Source of the DNA: an uncultured Saprospiraceae bacterium
GTDB taxonomy: Bacteria > Bacteroidota > Bacteroidia > Chitinophagales > Saprospiraceae
Direction: 5' to 3'
NCBI GenBank assembly: GCA_937928045.1
Contig: CALFWO010000021.1
Location: forward strand, 1 to 64,000
Length of the DNA: 64,000 nt
Each line of letters begins with the position of its first letter. The first letter of the stretch is position 1. The position numbers and the translations under genes are program-made. Positions 26,418 through 34,617 of this stretch are shown in pieces. Under the pieces are notes generated by a model. That model was not told where the DNA came from, ran no database searches, and saw only the letters and a list, made by a program, of their open reading frames with translations.

Positions 26418-27248
26418 ATGAGTTATTATAGAAGAAACCCATATGGAATGGGTCGTCGATCTGGAATCAACAAAGGAACCTTGATCATCGCCCTAATATT
26501 TGCGGGCGTCGCTCTTATAAAATATTTTGGGGCAAGTGAATACAATGAGATTACTGGAGAAACTCAAAGAATATCATTAAGTGTTGACCAAGAGATTACT
26601 TTAGGATTACAATCTGCTCCGCAGATGATGCAACAACATGGCGGTTTGCATCCCGATCAAGCTGGACAAGATTTAGTAGATAAAGTAGGACAACGACTCA
26701 TCCAAAATTCTGTAGCATCTCAAACTCTGTACAAATGGGACTTTCATCTATTGGCGGATGAAAAAACTGTAAATGCATTTGCCTTGCCGGGTGGTCAATG
26801 CTTTATTACTGCCGCCTTAATGAATAGATTGGAAAACGAAGATCAGTTGGCTGGTGTAATGGGTCACGAAATTGGTCATGTGGTAGCACGTCATGGAGCT
26901 CAAAGAATGGCTAAGCAACAATTGACACAAGGATTGACCGGAGCTGCAGTTATTGCTGCCGGAGATTATGGATCGCATCAAGCCGCACAGATGATCGCCA
27001 ATATGGTCAATATGAAATATGGCCGAGATCAAGAATTACAATCTGATGACCTTGGTGTACGTTTTATGATAAAAGCTGGATATGATCCAACTCAAATGAT
27101 TGGAGTAATGAAAATTTTGAAGGAAGCGAGCGGAGGAGGATCCAAAAATCCGGAGTTTTTTAGTACGCACCCCGATCCGGAAAATCGAGTAGAAAAAATT
27201 CAAGAGTCAATAGATAAATATTCAAAACGAACAGAACTCCAAGGTTAA
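26418..27248 (+). CDS. Membrane-anchored M48 family metallopeptidase (HtpX/Oma1/BepA-like)
   Basis: 276 residues. One membrane helix near the start (KGTLIIALIFAGVALIKYFG) anchors the catalytic domain, which carries the zinc motif HEIGHVVARH (about residue 153) and the third ligand region YGRDQELQSDDLGV. LADEKTVNAFALPGGQCFI and HPDPENRVEKI complete the M48 pattern. It probably degrades or processes envelope proteins. The first gene of a run on the plus strand; the DUF192 gene follows after 34 bp. TTG, 17 bp, TATTTTGA near 26365-26392 may be its promoter. Confidence 0.92.
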   Translation: MSYYRRNPYGMGRRSGINKGTLIIALIFAGVALIKYFGASEYNEITGETQRISLSVDQEITLGLQSAPQMMQQHGGLHPDQAGQDLVDKVGQRLIQNSVASQTLYKWDFHLLADEKTVNAFALPGGQCFITAALMNRLENEDQLAGVMGHEIGHVVARHGAQRMAKQQLTQGLTGAAVIAAGDYGSHQAAQMIANMVNMKYGRDQELQSDDLGVRFMIKAGYDPTQMIGVMKILKEASGGGSKNPEFFSTHPDPENRVEKIQESIDKYSKRTELQG

Positions 27249-27282
27249 TCACAATCAGTGTTTTCTCCAAATCAAAAAAATT

Positions 27283-27855
27283 ATGGGAAGAAAAAATAAG
27301 CACCAGCCAAAAAGGAATTGGATGGTTGGATTTCTGTTATTCGCTATGGTGGCATTTATAGCAAGTCAAATTCCTTGGAATAAATTTAAATCTAAAGGAA
27401 ATGATAGAGTATCAACCGAAGCGAATACAAAAGTGAATAGTCAATCAAAATCAAATAGTTTGAACAAGACTTTCAATCCGGTTACTACAATAAATATTAT
27501 CAAACAATCAAGTAATGATTCGATTAAAGTTGATGTCGAGTTGGCTTTGAACAAACAAGATATCGCAAGAGGATTGATGTATAGAAAAAGTATGCCTGAT
27601 CATGGCGGCATGCTGTTCGTAATGCCTATAAATGAACCTCAAAACTTTTGGATGAAAAATACCTATCTCCCATTGGATATCATTTTTATCGATACTGAGA
27701 AAAAAATTGTTAGTATGGGTAAGAACACCACTCCATTGTCTGAGAAGCAAGTTCCTTCGGAAGGAGCAGCGAAATACGTGTTGGAAGTTAATGCTGGATT
27801 TGCCGATGCTTATGGTTTGAAGAAAGGTGATATTGTTGACTTCCATCTAAACTAA
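27283..27855 (+). CDS. DUF192 protein with N-terminal membrane anchor
   Basis: 190 residues: basic start, one membrane helix (WMVGFLLFAMVAFIASQIPW), a Ser/Asn/Lys-rich linker, and a DUF192 domain from about residue 75. The domain shows VELALNKQDIARGLMYRKSMPDHGGMLFVM, then NFWMKNTYLPLDIIFID and YVLEVNAGFADAYGLKKGD, the hallmark pattern of this family. The function of DUF192 is not established; the W-M-K-N-T and L-D-I-I-F residues are the most conserved. It lies 34 bp after the M48 peptidase and 5 bp before the VWA gene, so all three are probably one operon. Confidence 0.88.
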   Translation: MGRKNKHQPKRNWMVGFLLFAMVAFIASQIPWNKFKSKGNDRVSTEANTKVNSQSKSNSLNKTFNPVTTINIIKQSSNDSIKVDVELALNKQDIARGLMYRKSMPDHGGMLFVMPINEPQNFWMKNTYLPLDIIFIDTEKKIVSMGKNTTPLSEKQVPSEGAAKYVLEVNAGFADAYGLKKGDIVDFHLN

Positions 27856-27860
27856 TTCTT

Positions 27861-29084
27861 GTGTTTATTAATTTCTTTTACGCACTAAGATCGGAAGGAA
27901 TAAAGGTGAGTTTGCATGAATATTTAGCATTACTTGAGTCCTTTAAAATGAGTCCAATCGGATTTTCTGTTCAAGAATTCTATGGTTTGGCTAAATCTAT
28001 ATTGATCAAATCAGAACATGAGATTTATCGATTTAATAAAGTATTTGAATCATTTTTCCAAAGACTTACTTCAATTGAATTAAAAGACTTATTTGGTCAG
28101 ATTCCTGAAGATTGGCTAAAGGATGTTTTCAAGAACGAACTAACTGAAGAAGAGAAAAATAGAATTGACAAATTAGGAGGTCTAGATGCATTACTGGAAC
28201 GACTTCGTGAATTATTAGAAGAACAGAACGAAGCTCATCATGGTGGAAACAAGTGGATAGGAACCGGCGGAACGAGTCCTTTTGGCCATAGTGGATTTCA
28301 TCCAGAAGGATTAAGAGTAGGTGATAAAAGCCGAGGAAATAGATCTGGAATTGGCGGAAGACATGCTGGACAGTACAAGGATCTTGATGGGGATTCAGAA
28401 ATTAATACTAGAAATATAAAGGTAGCGCTTAAGAGTTTGCGTCAATTTATTCGCCAAGGACCGGCAACAGAGTTGGATTTAGATGGGACAATAAAAAAGA
28501 CTTCCAAGAATGCAGGTATGTTGAATATCTCGATGCAAGCCAATAAAAAGAATAGAATTAAGGTATTGATGTTGATGGACATTGGAGGTTCAATGGATGA
28601 GCACATCAACACTTGTCAAAAATTATTTTCAGCTGCAAAGAATGAATTCAAACATCTAGAGTTTTTGTATTTCCATAATTGTCCCTATGATCGTCTTTGG
28701 AAATCAAATCATCGGAGATATCAAGAGATCATTCCTACATTAGAACTCATCCGAAAATACAACCGCGATTATAAATTAATTTTTGTTGGAGACGCGGCGA
28801 TGTCTCCTTACGAAATATTTTATAAAGGAGGTTCAGTGGAGCACTTCAATGAGCAACCAGGGATATTCTGGTTACGTATGTTGCGAACCAATTACCCTGA
28901 CATGATTTGGTTGAATCCTAATGCCGAATACACTTGGGAGATGTATGAAACTACAGAAATTCTCCGCGATTTTATAGGCAATAGAATGTTTCCCCTTACA
29001 CTCAACGGTATAAAGCAAGGCATGGATTGTTTAAAAAACCCAAAGCGGGTTTTCAAAAGGAAGTTTTGGAAAGAAGATCAGTAG
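27861..29084 (+). CDS. VWA domain protein of the CoxE-like family (COG3825)
   Basis: The start is GTG at 27861, only 5 bp after the DUF192 stop; no in-frame ATG gives a full N-terminus. The 407 residues begin MFINFFYALRSEGIKVSLHEYLALLESF, the usual start of this family. A Gly/Asn-rich loop (GGNKWIGTGGTSPFGHSGFHPEG) follows and a VWA domain with LMDIGGSMDEH, where Gly replaces the first Ser of the DxSxS metal site as is common in this family, and FVGDAAMSPYEI. Such proteins usually work with a MoxR-type AAA ATPase; none is nearby. Function not known. Confidence 0.87.
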   Translation: MFINFFYALRSEGIKVSLHEYLALLESFKMSPIGFSVQEFYGLAKSILIKSEHEIYRFNKVFESFFQRLTSIELKDLFGQIPEDWLKDVFKNELTEEEKNRIDKLGGLDALLERLRELLEEQNEAHHGGNKWIGTGGTSPFGHSGFHPEGLRVGDKSRGNRSGIGGRHAGQYKDLDGDSEINTRNIKVALKSLRQFIRQGPATELDLDGTIKKTSKNAGMLNISMQANKKNRIKVLMLMDIGGSMDEHINTCQKLFSAAKNEFKHLEFLYFHNCPYDRLWKSNHRRYQEIIPTLELIRKYNRDYKLIFVGDAAMSPYEIFYKGGSVEHFNEQPGIFWLRMLRTNYPDMIWLNPNAEYTWEMYETTEILRDFIGNRMFPLTLNGIKQGMDCLKNPKRVFKRKFWKEDQ

Positions 29085-29514
29085 TTTAAATTTGGCTCTT
29101 ACTAGGGTGTTCGGTAAGTTTCTAGCAATTTAATTGGTTCTTCTGTTTTTCGAAAATAGAGAAGAAGTCACAAAATATAGGAGTCCTACCGCTAGCGCCC
29201 CTATTGCTACATAAAAAATGAGCATTTAGTGTTTATTTTTTTGGTGAATAATTCCGGTAGAACGATGAAGATATAGATTCTTATTATTAATCCAAATATT
29301 TCAATAGAATTCCATAATAAATTGACGACGAAATCCAGTAATTAACTGATTTAGGGTAGAAAAGAATAGTAACAGTTATTGTGGCTAAGAATTAATTTAA
29401 TCTTGTCTGTGCATTGTTTAGTTTTGCTACCATGGTGTATCTTAAAGTTATAATAATGTAAAAAAACTTGACGCCATTGGCAAAAGTGGAACATGTCAAT
29501 GGCACGAAGAGTAG
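29085..29514. other. Gene-free stretch between VWA and rhodanese genes
   Basis: No ORF of quality. A TAGTTTTG box (near 29418-29425, plus) and an inverted repeat GCCATTG/CAATGGC near 29472-29505 are visible, which could mark a short transcript. Neither alone is convincing. Confidence 0.4.
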
Positions 29515-30027
29515 TTACTGATTCATCAATTTTTTAAGATTTGACATGGTTCCAATGTTATGAACATCTGCAATATTATTACTTGTCAAAATTCCTTTTG
29601 CTTGGCCACTGCGCATCCCTGATCGACAATACAAAAAAATTGGACCATCCATTTTCTTGAGCTTATCGATGTCTTGAGATAAGCTGGACAAAGGAAAATT
29701 AATTGCTCCCTCAAAATGCCCACTTTTGAATTCGCTTGGTTCTCTAACATCAATGATTTTGGCATTGGGATCTTTGAGTGCCTTTCGAATTTTTTCCATT
29801 TCTGCTTTGTAGGCTTTAGAGAAAAATAGTTGGTACGCAAAATAAAGCAAGAGTACCCAAGGAGCGCCATGCATAACAAGGTCCCAATAATCCAAAAACT
29901 GCATACCTTCTCCCCCACCAAGTAACCATCGTACTTTTCCAAATAAGTGAGGTTCAGGACTAAAGGGCGCTAAGCCAAGTGTAAGAGAAGCAGCCAAAGC
30001 AAAGAAAAAATTCCTTTTAGTAGTCAT
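29515..30027 (-). CDS. Rhodanese domain protein with membrane anchor
   Basis: 170 residues. A signal/anchor sequence (FFFALAASLTLGLAPF), a second membrane helix (MHGAPWVLLLYFAYQLFF) and then a rhodanese domain with KIIDVREPSEFKSGHFEGAINFPL and the active-site loop YCRSGMRSGQAKGIL, where the Cys would carry sulfur in sulfurtransferases. GHxxGAxNxP is the second conserved element. It likely moves sulfane sulfur or acts as a redox protein at the envelope. It is alone between two long gene-free stretches. Confidence 0.88.
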   Translation of the reverse strand: MTTKRNFFFALAASLTLGLAPFSPEPHLFGKVRWLLGGGEGMQFLDYWDLVMHGAPWVLLLYFAYQLFFSKAYKAEMEKIRKALKDPNAKIIDVREPSEFKSGHFEGAINFPLSSLSQDIDKLKKMDGPIFLYCRSGMRSGQAKGILTSNNIADVHNIGTMSNLKKLMNQ

Positions 30028-30471
30028 ATGAAGAACTGGTTAGGTCTGCAACAAAATTAGGAATTAAAATGACTTGTAAAAAGTAAAAGAACCTTCCCCT
30101 TACAAGGATGGTCCTTTTTACTTTTGGGTATTAAAACGTATTATTTTTTGTCTGATTAGGAACATTCTAGCCGATCAGGACATATAGTTAAAACATTATT
30201 GATTTATTTTCTGCGCTGGCCATTTTCCTTTTTACTAAATACAACTCGCCAACCTTATGAATTTCATAGAGATATAATTCAATAATGAAGGAGTAGAATT
30301 AAAAACCATTTTCAGGCCAATCTTGAAGTCGCTTGAATATAAAATGAATGGTATGTGACAATGATCAAAACAGGGTTACCAGCATCAATGTTTGCTATGT
30401 CTATTCAAATTCTGCTTACGAAAATAAAGTGCGGATGATTTGTGACTCGGAAGAAAAACATCGTTAAAAAC
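30028..30471. other. Gene-free stretch upstream of the rhodanese gene
   Basis: No ORF, RNA gene or strong repeat seen. The sequence is AT-rich throughout. Confidence 0.4.
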
Positions 30472-30500
30472 AAAAAGAGCCCAGTTAAAAACTGAACTCT
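30472..30500 (-). terminator. Rho-independent terminator of tRNA-Lys
   Basis: On the minus strand AGAGTTCAGT pairs with ACTGGGCTCT over 10 bp with two G-T pairs, followed by five T residues, 9 bp after the tRNA 3' end. Confidence 0.85.
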
Positions 30501-30508
30501 TTTTTATG

Positions 30509-30581
30509 TGATCCGGCCGGGGTTCGAACCCGGGACCCTTTGATTAAAAGTCAAATGCTCTACCAGCTGAGCTACCGGATC
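30509..30581 (-). tRNA. tRNA-Lys (anticodon TTT)
   Basis: 73 nt. Acceptor stem GATCCGG/CCGGATC with discriminator A, D-arm GCTCAGCTGGTAGAGC, anticodon stem-loop TTTGACTTTTAATCAAA with anticodon TTT, and T-arm CCGGGTTCGAACCCCGG. CCA is not encoded. Confidence 0.97.
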
Positions 30582-30745
30582 AACTACTTTTAGAAAGCGA
30601 GTGCAAAGATACAATCCTTTCATATATTTTCAAGCAAGATTTTAATTATTTTAAAATCTTTTCTTCTCCATTCTTTTTCTTCTAAAAATTGTTTGTTTCC
30701 TTGATTTTGTTTGGCCAAATCATCAATCAGAGATAATTAATATGG

Positions 30746-31444
30746 TCAAACTGGTACCTTAATATCATTCAATACAGCAATAAAATCACCTATTTGTAAA
30801 TAATCACTCATCACATGAGAAGCGCCAGCATCCAATAATTGCTGATGATCCCCTTTAATTTTGATACCTAGCAGCGGCAAATTCATTTCTCTACAGGTCT
30901 TTACATCCCAAAGGGCATCACCGATGTATACTATTCTCTTCCATAGATCTCCCCTATTTTTGCAAGCCTCTATGGCAGTTGAAATAATGTCAATTCTTGT
31001 AGGCTGCTCATCTGCAGCACTTAAGACCAAATCTTCGTACCACAATCCAACATGTTTAAGCTTTACTGTGGCTGGCGCATGCCAGCCCCCAGTTGCCACA
31101 CCAAAGGGAATTTTATTTTCTTTCAAATAGTCAAAAACCGCTTCGGCACCAGGGACAATCTTGAAAGCTTCTGGTGTTTCAATACGGGCCCTTTTAATTT
31201 TATTCACAAATAATTTGCAAAAACGATGTATTTCAGAAAGCTCAGGATAAACGCCGTGTAACTGACAATAAGCTTCTGAAAAAATTGTATGATCAGTCAC
31301 ATGACTGAAATAATTCCAATCTATAGTAGGAAATTTTGCTCCATACTGCTCGCTAAATGTTTCAGAGAAGCACTTGCTATCTATTTTCTCTGAGAAAAGT
31401 AATGTTCCATCGATATCAAATAAAACTAAAGTATCTTTAATCAT
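30746..31444 (-). CDS. HAD-superfamily phosphatase
   Basis: 232 residues with motif I LFDIDGTLLFS (both Asp), motif II FGVATGGW (Thr), Lys in KLKHVGLW and motif IV YIGDALWDVKTC. The helical cap between residues about 15 and 90 is of the phosphoglycolate phosphatase/beta-phosphoglucomutase kind. It should dephosphorylate a small metabolite in the cytosol; the substrate cannot be read from the sequence. Its start overlaps the end of dinB by 4 bp (ATGA), so the two are translationally coupled in one operon. Confidence 0.85.
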   Translation of the reverse strand: MIKDTLVLFDIDGTLLFSEKIDSKCFSETFSEQYGAKFPTIDWNYFSHVTDHTIFSEAYCQLHGVYPELSEIHRFCKLFVNKIKRARIETPEAFKIVPGAEAVFDYLKENKIPFGVATGGWHAPATVKLKHVGLWYEDLVLSAADEQPTRIDIISTAIEACKNRGDLWKRIVYIGDALWDVKTCREMNLPLLGIKIKGDHQQLLDAGASHVMSDYLQIGDFIAVLNDIKVPV

Positions 31445-32514
31445 TTTAAATCTAATTTAAGTTGAATTCCAGCTCCTTGATGCTCCTTTTCTAAGTTGCT
31501 CACTGATAAGCCAATTAGTCGTATACTGCCGGCTTCTTTCCAATGATCTGCTACCAATTGGTTTGCAATTTCTTTAAAGGTTGGGAGATCGCGAATTTCA
31601 TTATTAAACGTCCGTGACCTTGAGATAGTTTGAAAATCAGATTTCTTCATTTTCAATGTCAATGTTCGACCATAATTTTCGATTTTCTCCATGTAGCTAA
31701 AAACGCGATCTATTATTGGTGCTAATGCTTTTAGCATTTCTTCCAACTTGTCAATGTCATTGGAAAATGTATTTTCTGCACCGATCGATTTACGGATACG
31801 ATTGGGATTTACAGGACGATCATCTTGGGCTCGAACAATCCGATAATAATACGCACCCATTTTGCCAAACTTTTGGCCCATTTCGATTTTGGAAAATTGC
31901 TTAAGATCTGCTCCTGTTTCAATTCCCATACGATGCATTTTTTCTGCCGTGACCTTTCCAACTCCAAAGAATTTCTTAACGGGTAATTGTTCAACAAATT
32001 TTACTGCATCATCAGGCATTATAACTTTTAGCCCATTTGGCTTATTAATATCTGAGGCAACTTTAGCTAAAAACTTATTGATAGAAACACCGGCTGACGC
32101 AGTAAGCTGAGTTCGCTCCCAAATCTTTTGTCTAATTTCCATTGCTATTTTTATGGCAGATGCTATCTGTTTTTTGTTGATAGTTACATCAAGAAAGGCT
32201 TCATCTAAGGATAATGGTTCTACCAAATCGGTATATTCAAAAAATATCTCGCGAATCTGAGCACTGACTTCTTTATAAACATCAAAGCGATGTTTAGTAA
32301 AAATTAAATTGGGACATAATCTGGCTGCAGTAATTGATGGCATAGCTGATCTTACTCCGTAGGCTCTAGCTTCATAGCTGGCTGCGGCCACAACTCCCCT
32401 TTTGGCACTGCCACCAACAGCGACAGGTTTACCACGAAGTTCGGGGTTGTCTCTTTGCTCGACCGAAGCAAAGAATGCATCCATATCTATATGTATAATT
32501 TTGCGGTGAACCAT
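31441..32514 (-). CDS. dinB: DNA polymerase IV
   Basis: The error-prone Y-family polymerase for lesion bypass. 357 residues, usual length. Palm motif HIDMDAFFASVEQ (residues 8-20), GVRSAMP, the second catalytic motif SLDEAFLDV (about 103), and LPVKKFFGVGKVTAEKM of the thumb helix-hairpin-helix are intact. The C-terminal little-finger domain is present, but there is no obvious extra beta-clamp peptide at the very end (GIQLKLDLK may serve). It is first in a two-gene operon with the HAD phosphatase; a terminator hairpin and RNA candidate sit immediately upstream. Confidence 0.95.
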   Translation of the reverse strand: MVHRKIIHIDMDAFFASVEQRDNPELRGKPVAVGGSAKRGVVAAASYEARAYGVRSAMPSITAARLCPNLIFTKHRFDVYKEVSAQIREIFFEYTDLVEPLSLDEAFLDVTINKKQIASAIKIAMEIRQKIWERTQLTASAGVSINKFLAKVASDINKPNGLKVIMPDDAVKFVEQLPVKKFFGVGKVTAEKMHRMGIETGADLKQFSKIEMGQKFGKMGAYYYRIVRAQDDRPVNPNRIRKSIGAENTFSNDIDKLEEMLKALAPIIDRVFSYMEKIENYGRTLTLKMKKSDFQTISRSRTFNNEIRDLPTFKEIANQLVADHWKEAGSIRLIGLSVSNLEKEHQGAGIQLKLDLK

Positions 32515-32522
32515 ACTTACAT

Positions 32523-32557
32523 AAAAAACCAGCGAACGAGTTTAAGCGTCCGCTGGT
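32523..32557 (-). terminator. Rho-independent terminator immediately upstream of dinB
   Basis: On the minus strand ACCAGCGGACG pairs with CGTTCGCTGGT over 11 bp (one G-T) around an 8-base loop, followed by six T residues. The T-run ends 9 bp before the dinB ATG. Confidence 0.88.
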
Positions 32558-32696
32558 CATACGGTTTTTGGGATGGAAACTGGAGTTTCAGCATTTTCCA
32601 ATGCTATCCTCAATACCTGGTATAGTTCCATCTTCCTTTTTACCAGGCTGTCTCAGGAGTTATTTCTTAGATCGGTTTTGAGATATTTAACTCCGG
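32523..32696 (-). ncRNA. Candidate structured RNA or dinB leader ending at the terminator
   Basis: This stretch has no ORF but many nested complements on the minus strand. There is a possible three-way junction, 32572-32632, closed by GATGGAACT/AGTTTCCATC (one bulge). One arm inside is AGCATT-GGAA-AATGCT (32590-32605) and another is ATAC-CAG-GTAT. Outside it, CCTGGTA (32647-32641) could instead pair with TACCAGG (32622-32616), and GGAGTTA with TAACTCC (32694-32656). Competing pairings and a closing terminator are the pattern of an attenuator or riboswitch, but a free small RNA is equally possible. I do not recognise a known class. Confidence 0.5.
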
Positions 32697-32882
32697 TAAT
32701 CCAAAGAAACAAATTTTTGATCATAACCGGTAATATGTAAAGGATTAATAATCATACATTAAGACCAAAATGACTAAAAATTCTGGCCAAATTTAGAGCC
32801 TATAGATGTTATTAGACTTTAGTTTATCACAAAAAATAGCTTTCTTACTTTCCTTTGAGAGGATAATTAAAAATAGAATAAA

Positions 32883-33176
32883 ATGTCAGGTGGAGATTGG
32901 AAAGCCATGTTTAAAGGAATTCAAGAAAACGACTTGGAACTTGTTAGGTTCTATTTGAATTCAGGCATTGATCCAAATTATCAACATCCTGAATATATGG
33001 CTTTGCCACTGTCTGAGTGTATTCGATATGATCATTTAAAAATAGCAGCGTTGTTACTTCAAAAAGGAGCTAATCCATCCATTATAGAAATGGAATCTGG
33101 AGTGACCTCATTAGAAAATGCGAAGAAATTAGACAAAAATAACTTCGTAAAATTGATTGAGCAATTTACAAAATAG
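32883..33176 (+). CDS. Small ankyrin-repeat protein
   Basis: 97 residues with about two ankyrin units: NDLELVRFYLNSGIDPNYQHPEYMALPLSECIRYDHLKIAALLLQKGANPSI shows the L..LL..GADPN pattern twice. No signal peptide. Such proteins mediate protein-protein contacts in the cytosol. It is a single gene between the dinB leader and a bidirectional terminator. Confidence 0.8.
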   Translation: MSGGDWKAMFKGIQENDLELVRFYLNSGIDPNYQHPEYMALPLSECIRYDHLKIAALLLQKGANPSIIEMESGVTSLENAKKLDKNNFVKLIEQFTK

Positions 33177-33193
33177 TCTTACCTAAAGGCATT

Positions 33194-33234
33194 AAAAAAA
33201 GTCCTATTGCTAAATAGAGCAATAGGACTTTTTT
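33194..33234. terminator. Bidirectional terminator between ankyrin and PorP/SprF genes
   Basis: Perfect stem AAAAGTCCTATTGCT/AGCAATAGGACTTTT with a 6-base loop, A-run on one side and T-run on the other. It serves the ankyrin gene (plus) and the PorP/SprF gene (minus). Confidence 0.93.
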
Positions 33235-33255
33235 CCAAACTACAATAAATAAAGA

Positions 33256-34272
33256 TTAGAAATATCTGGGCGTTGCCACTTTCTTTGTGTTGTAGACAAA
33301 ATCGTATCCCAGCATTACTTCATAAGTGCCTTTGGTAAAATCATTTAGTTCACTTAAAGTATAATCATAGCTAATTCCTACGCGCATTCCGTTCTTCAAA
33401 TTATAAGAAGCCCAAATATCTGCTGAGTCAAAAGAACTTTTTCCACCAAAAGCTTTTGCCGCTATTGCAGATCGAAATGAAGCTCCAACCCACAATGCTT
33501 GGTAGAATAAAAAACTAATATCAATATCAAATTCCGCAGGAGCGCCTATCTTTTGAGGATCTTTTATATTTGTATTAAAATCACCAAGAAGTCCGACAGA
33601 TTTTAACAATATTGATGGTTTAAAAACAATGATATCTCCTTTAACTGGTATTACACCTCCAGCTGTAAAATAATAATGCCGATATGTTCTTGCCCATTCA
33701 GCAGAAGTGATCTGATCCACTCTTCTCAAATCAAACCCAAGCAATCTTGGAACTGAAATACCTAAATAGAATTTCTGAGTGGAATAATACATTCCTGCTC
33801 CAAAATTTGGGAACCATCTATTATAACCAAGATCTTCAAAAACTTCATCGTTGGCTGCAGGATCTTTATATCTCAAATTAGAAAAGTCTGATCTCCAATT
33901 CATCACACCGGCTTGAAGACCAATGGATAAATTTCCTTCTCCAAAAGGAACTTTATAAGCGTAAACACCATTCAAAATCGTAGAACCTGAAGAACCGATC
34001 TGATCATTTCCTACACTAAGGCCGACACCTACTCTTTTCTTCCAAGGGCTGTGAATGGTAAAAGTTTGTGATAATGGGCCACCATCAATTCCTAGCCATT
34101 GCTGTCTGTGCAAAACTCTCGTTGACATATAGCCTAAGCTACCGGCATATCCAGGATTGGTTGCCATACTATTGAACATATACTTCGTATACATTGGCTC
34201 TTGCTGAGCGCTCATTTGAGTGATTCCTGCAAAAAAGCAGAAGCATAAAATAAGCCGTGTTGTTCTTTTCAT
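33256..34272 (-). CDS. PorP/SprF family type IX secretion-associated membrane protein
   Basis: The ATG at 34272 (MKRTTRLILCF) is chosen over a TTG two codons upstream. The 338 residues open with a signal peptide ending at SAQ, then QEPMYTKYMFNSMATNPGYAGS, the strongly conserved N-terminus of PorP/SprF proteins. Alternating beta-strands suggest an outer-membrane barrel of about 14 strands. SprF works with SprB-type adhesins and is needed to secrete or hold them on the cell surface. Here it lies directly downstream of the 4,565-residue adhesin gene on the same strand, the usual pair order. Confidence 0.93.
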   Translation of the reverse strand: MKRTTRLILCFCFFAGITQMSAQQEPMYTKYMFNSMATNPGYAGSLGYMSTRVLHRQQWLGIDGGPLSQTFTIHSPWKKRVGVGLSVGNDQIGSSGSTILNGVYAYKVPFGEGNLSIGLQAGVMNWRSDFSNLRYKDPAANDEVFEDLGYNRWFPNFGAGMYYSTQKFYLGISVPRLLGFDLRRVDQITSAEWARTYRHYYFTAGGVIPVKGDIIVFKPSILLKSVGLLGDFNTNIKDPQKIGAPAEFDIDISFLFYQALWVGASFRSAIAAKAFGGKSSFDSADIWASYNLKNGMRVGISYDYTLSELNDFTKGTYEVMLGYDFVYNTKKVATPRYF

Positions 34273-34617
34273 CTTCAATTCATGTGCTGTTTAATAAATA
34301 CCAATACACCTGACTATTTTTTCTAATTAGTCATGGTAGGTGTGTTGATTTATTACAGTTAGGAAGTAGGATACCTAAGAATTATTCAAAAATCATGCCT
34401 TTGGCTAGGAAAAGTTGACTTCTTTGTGTTAAAAAAAGTTGATTGTAATTAAAGCGCCGGAACTGGCTGAATACTAAACTTTTAAACATAGTTTGAAAAC
34501 TTAATATGGAGTATATATTTTAAATAGAAAAGCCCTTTAAAATTGATAAAGCTTAGAATTTCTAATCCTTATCAACCTCAAAGAGCTTCTCTTAGGTCCT
34601 ATATTAAATACGCCTTT
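34273..34617 (-). other. Gap between giant adhesin and PorP/SprF genes, with two hairpins
   Basis: No ORF. At 34543-34575 (minus) TTGATAA and TTATCAA enclose TTAGA-TCTAA, a weak terminator-like hairpin just after the adhesin stop. At about 34301-34345 CAATACACCT and AGGTGTGTTG (one G-T) with inner GACTA/TAGTC form a second hairpin ahead of the PorP gene. Whether PorP is expressed from the adhesin promoter is open. Confidence 0.5.

Noticed and set aside
32523-32696. SRP RNA (4.5S) because of a GGAA tetraloop
   Set aside because: The GGAA loop is not followed by the conserved AGCAG asymmetric-loop sequence, and the stem does not match the SRP domain IV pattern.
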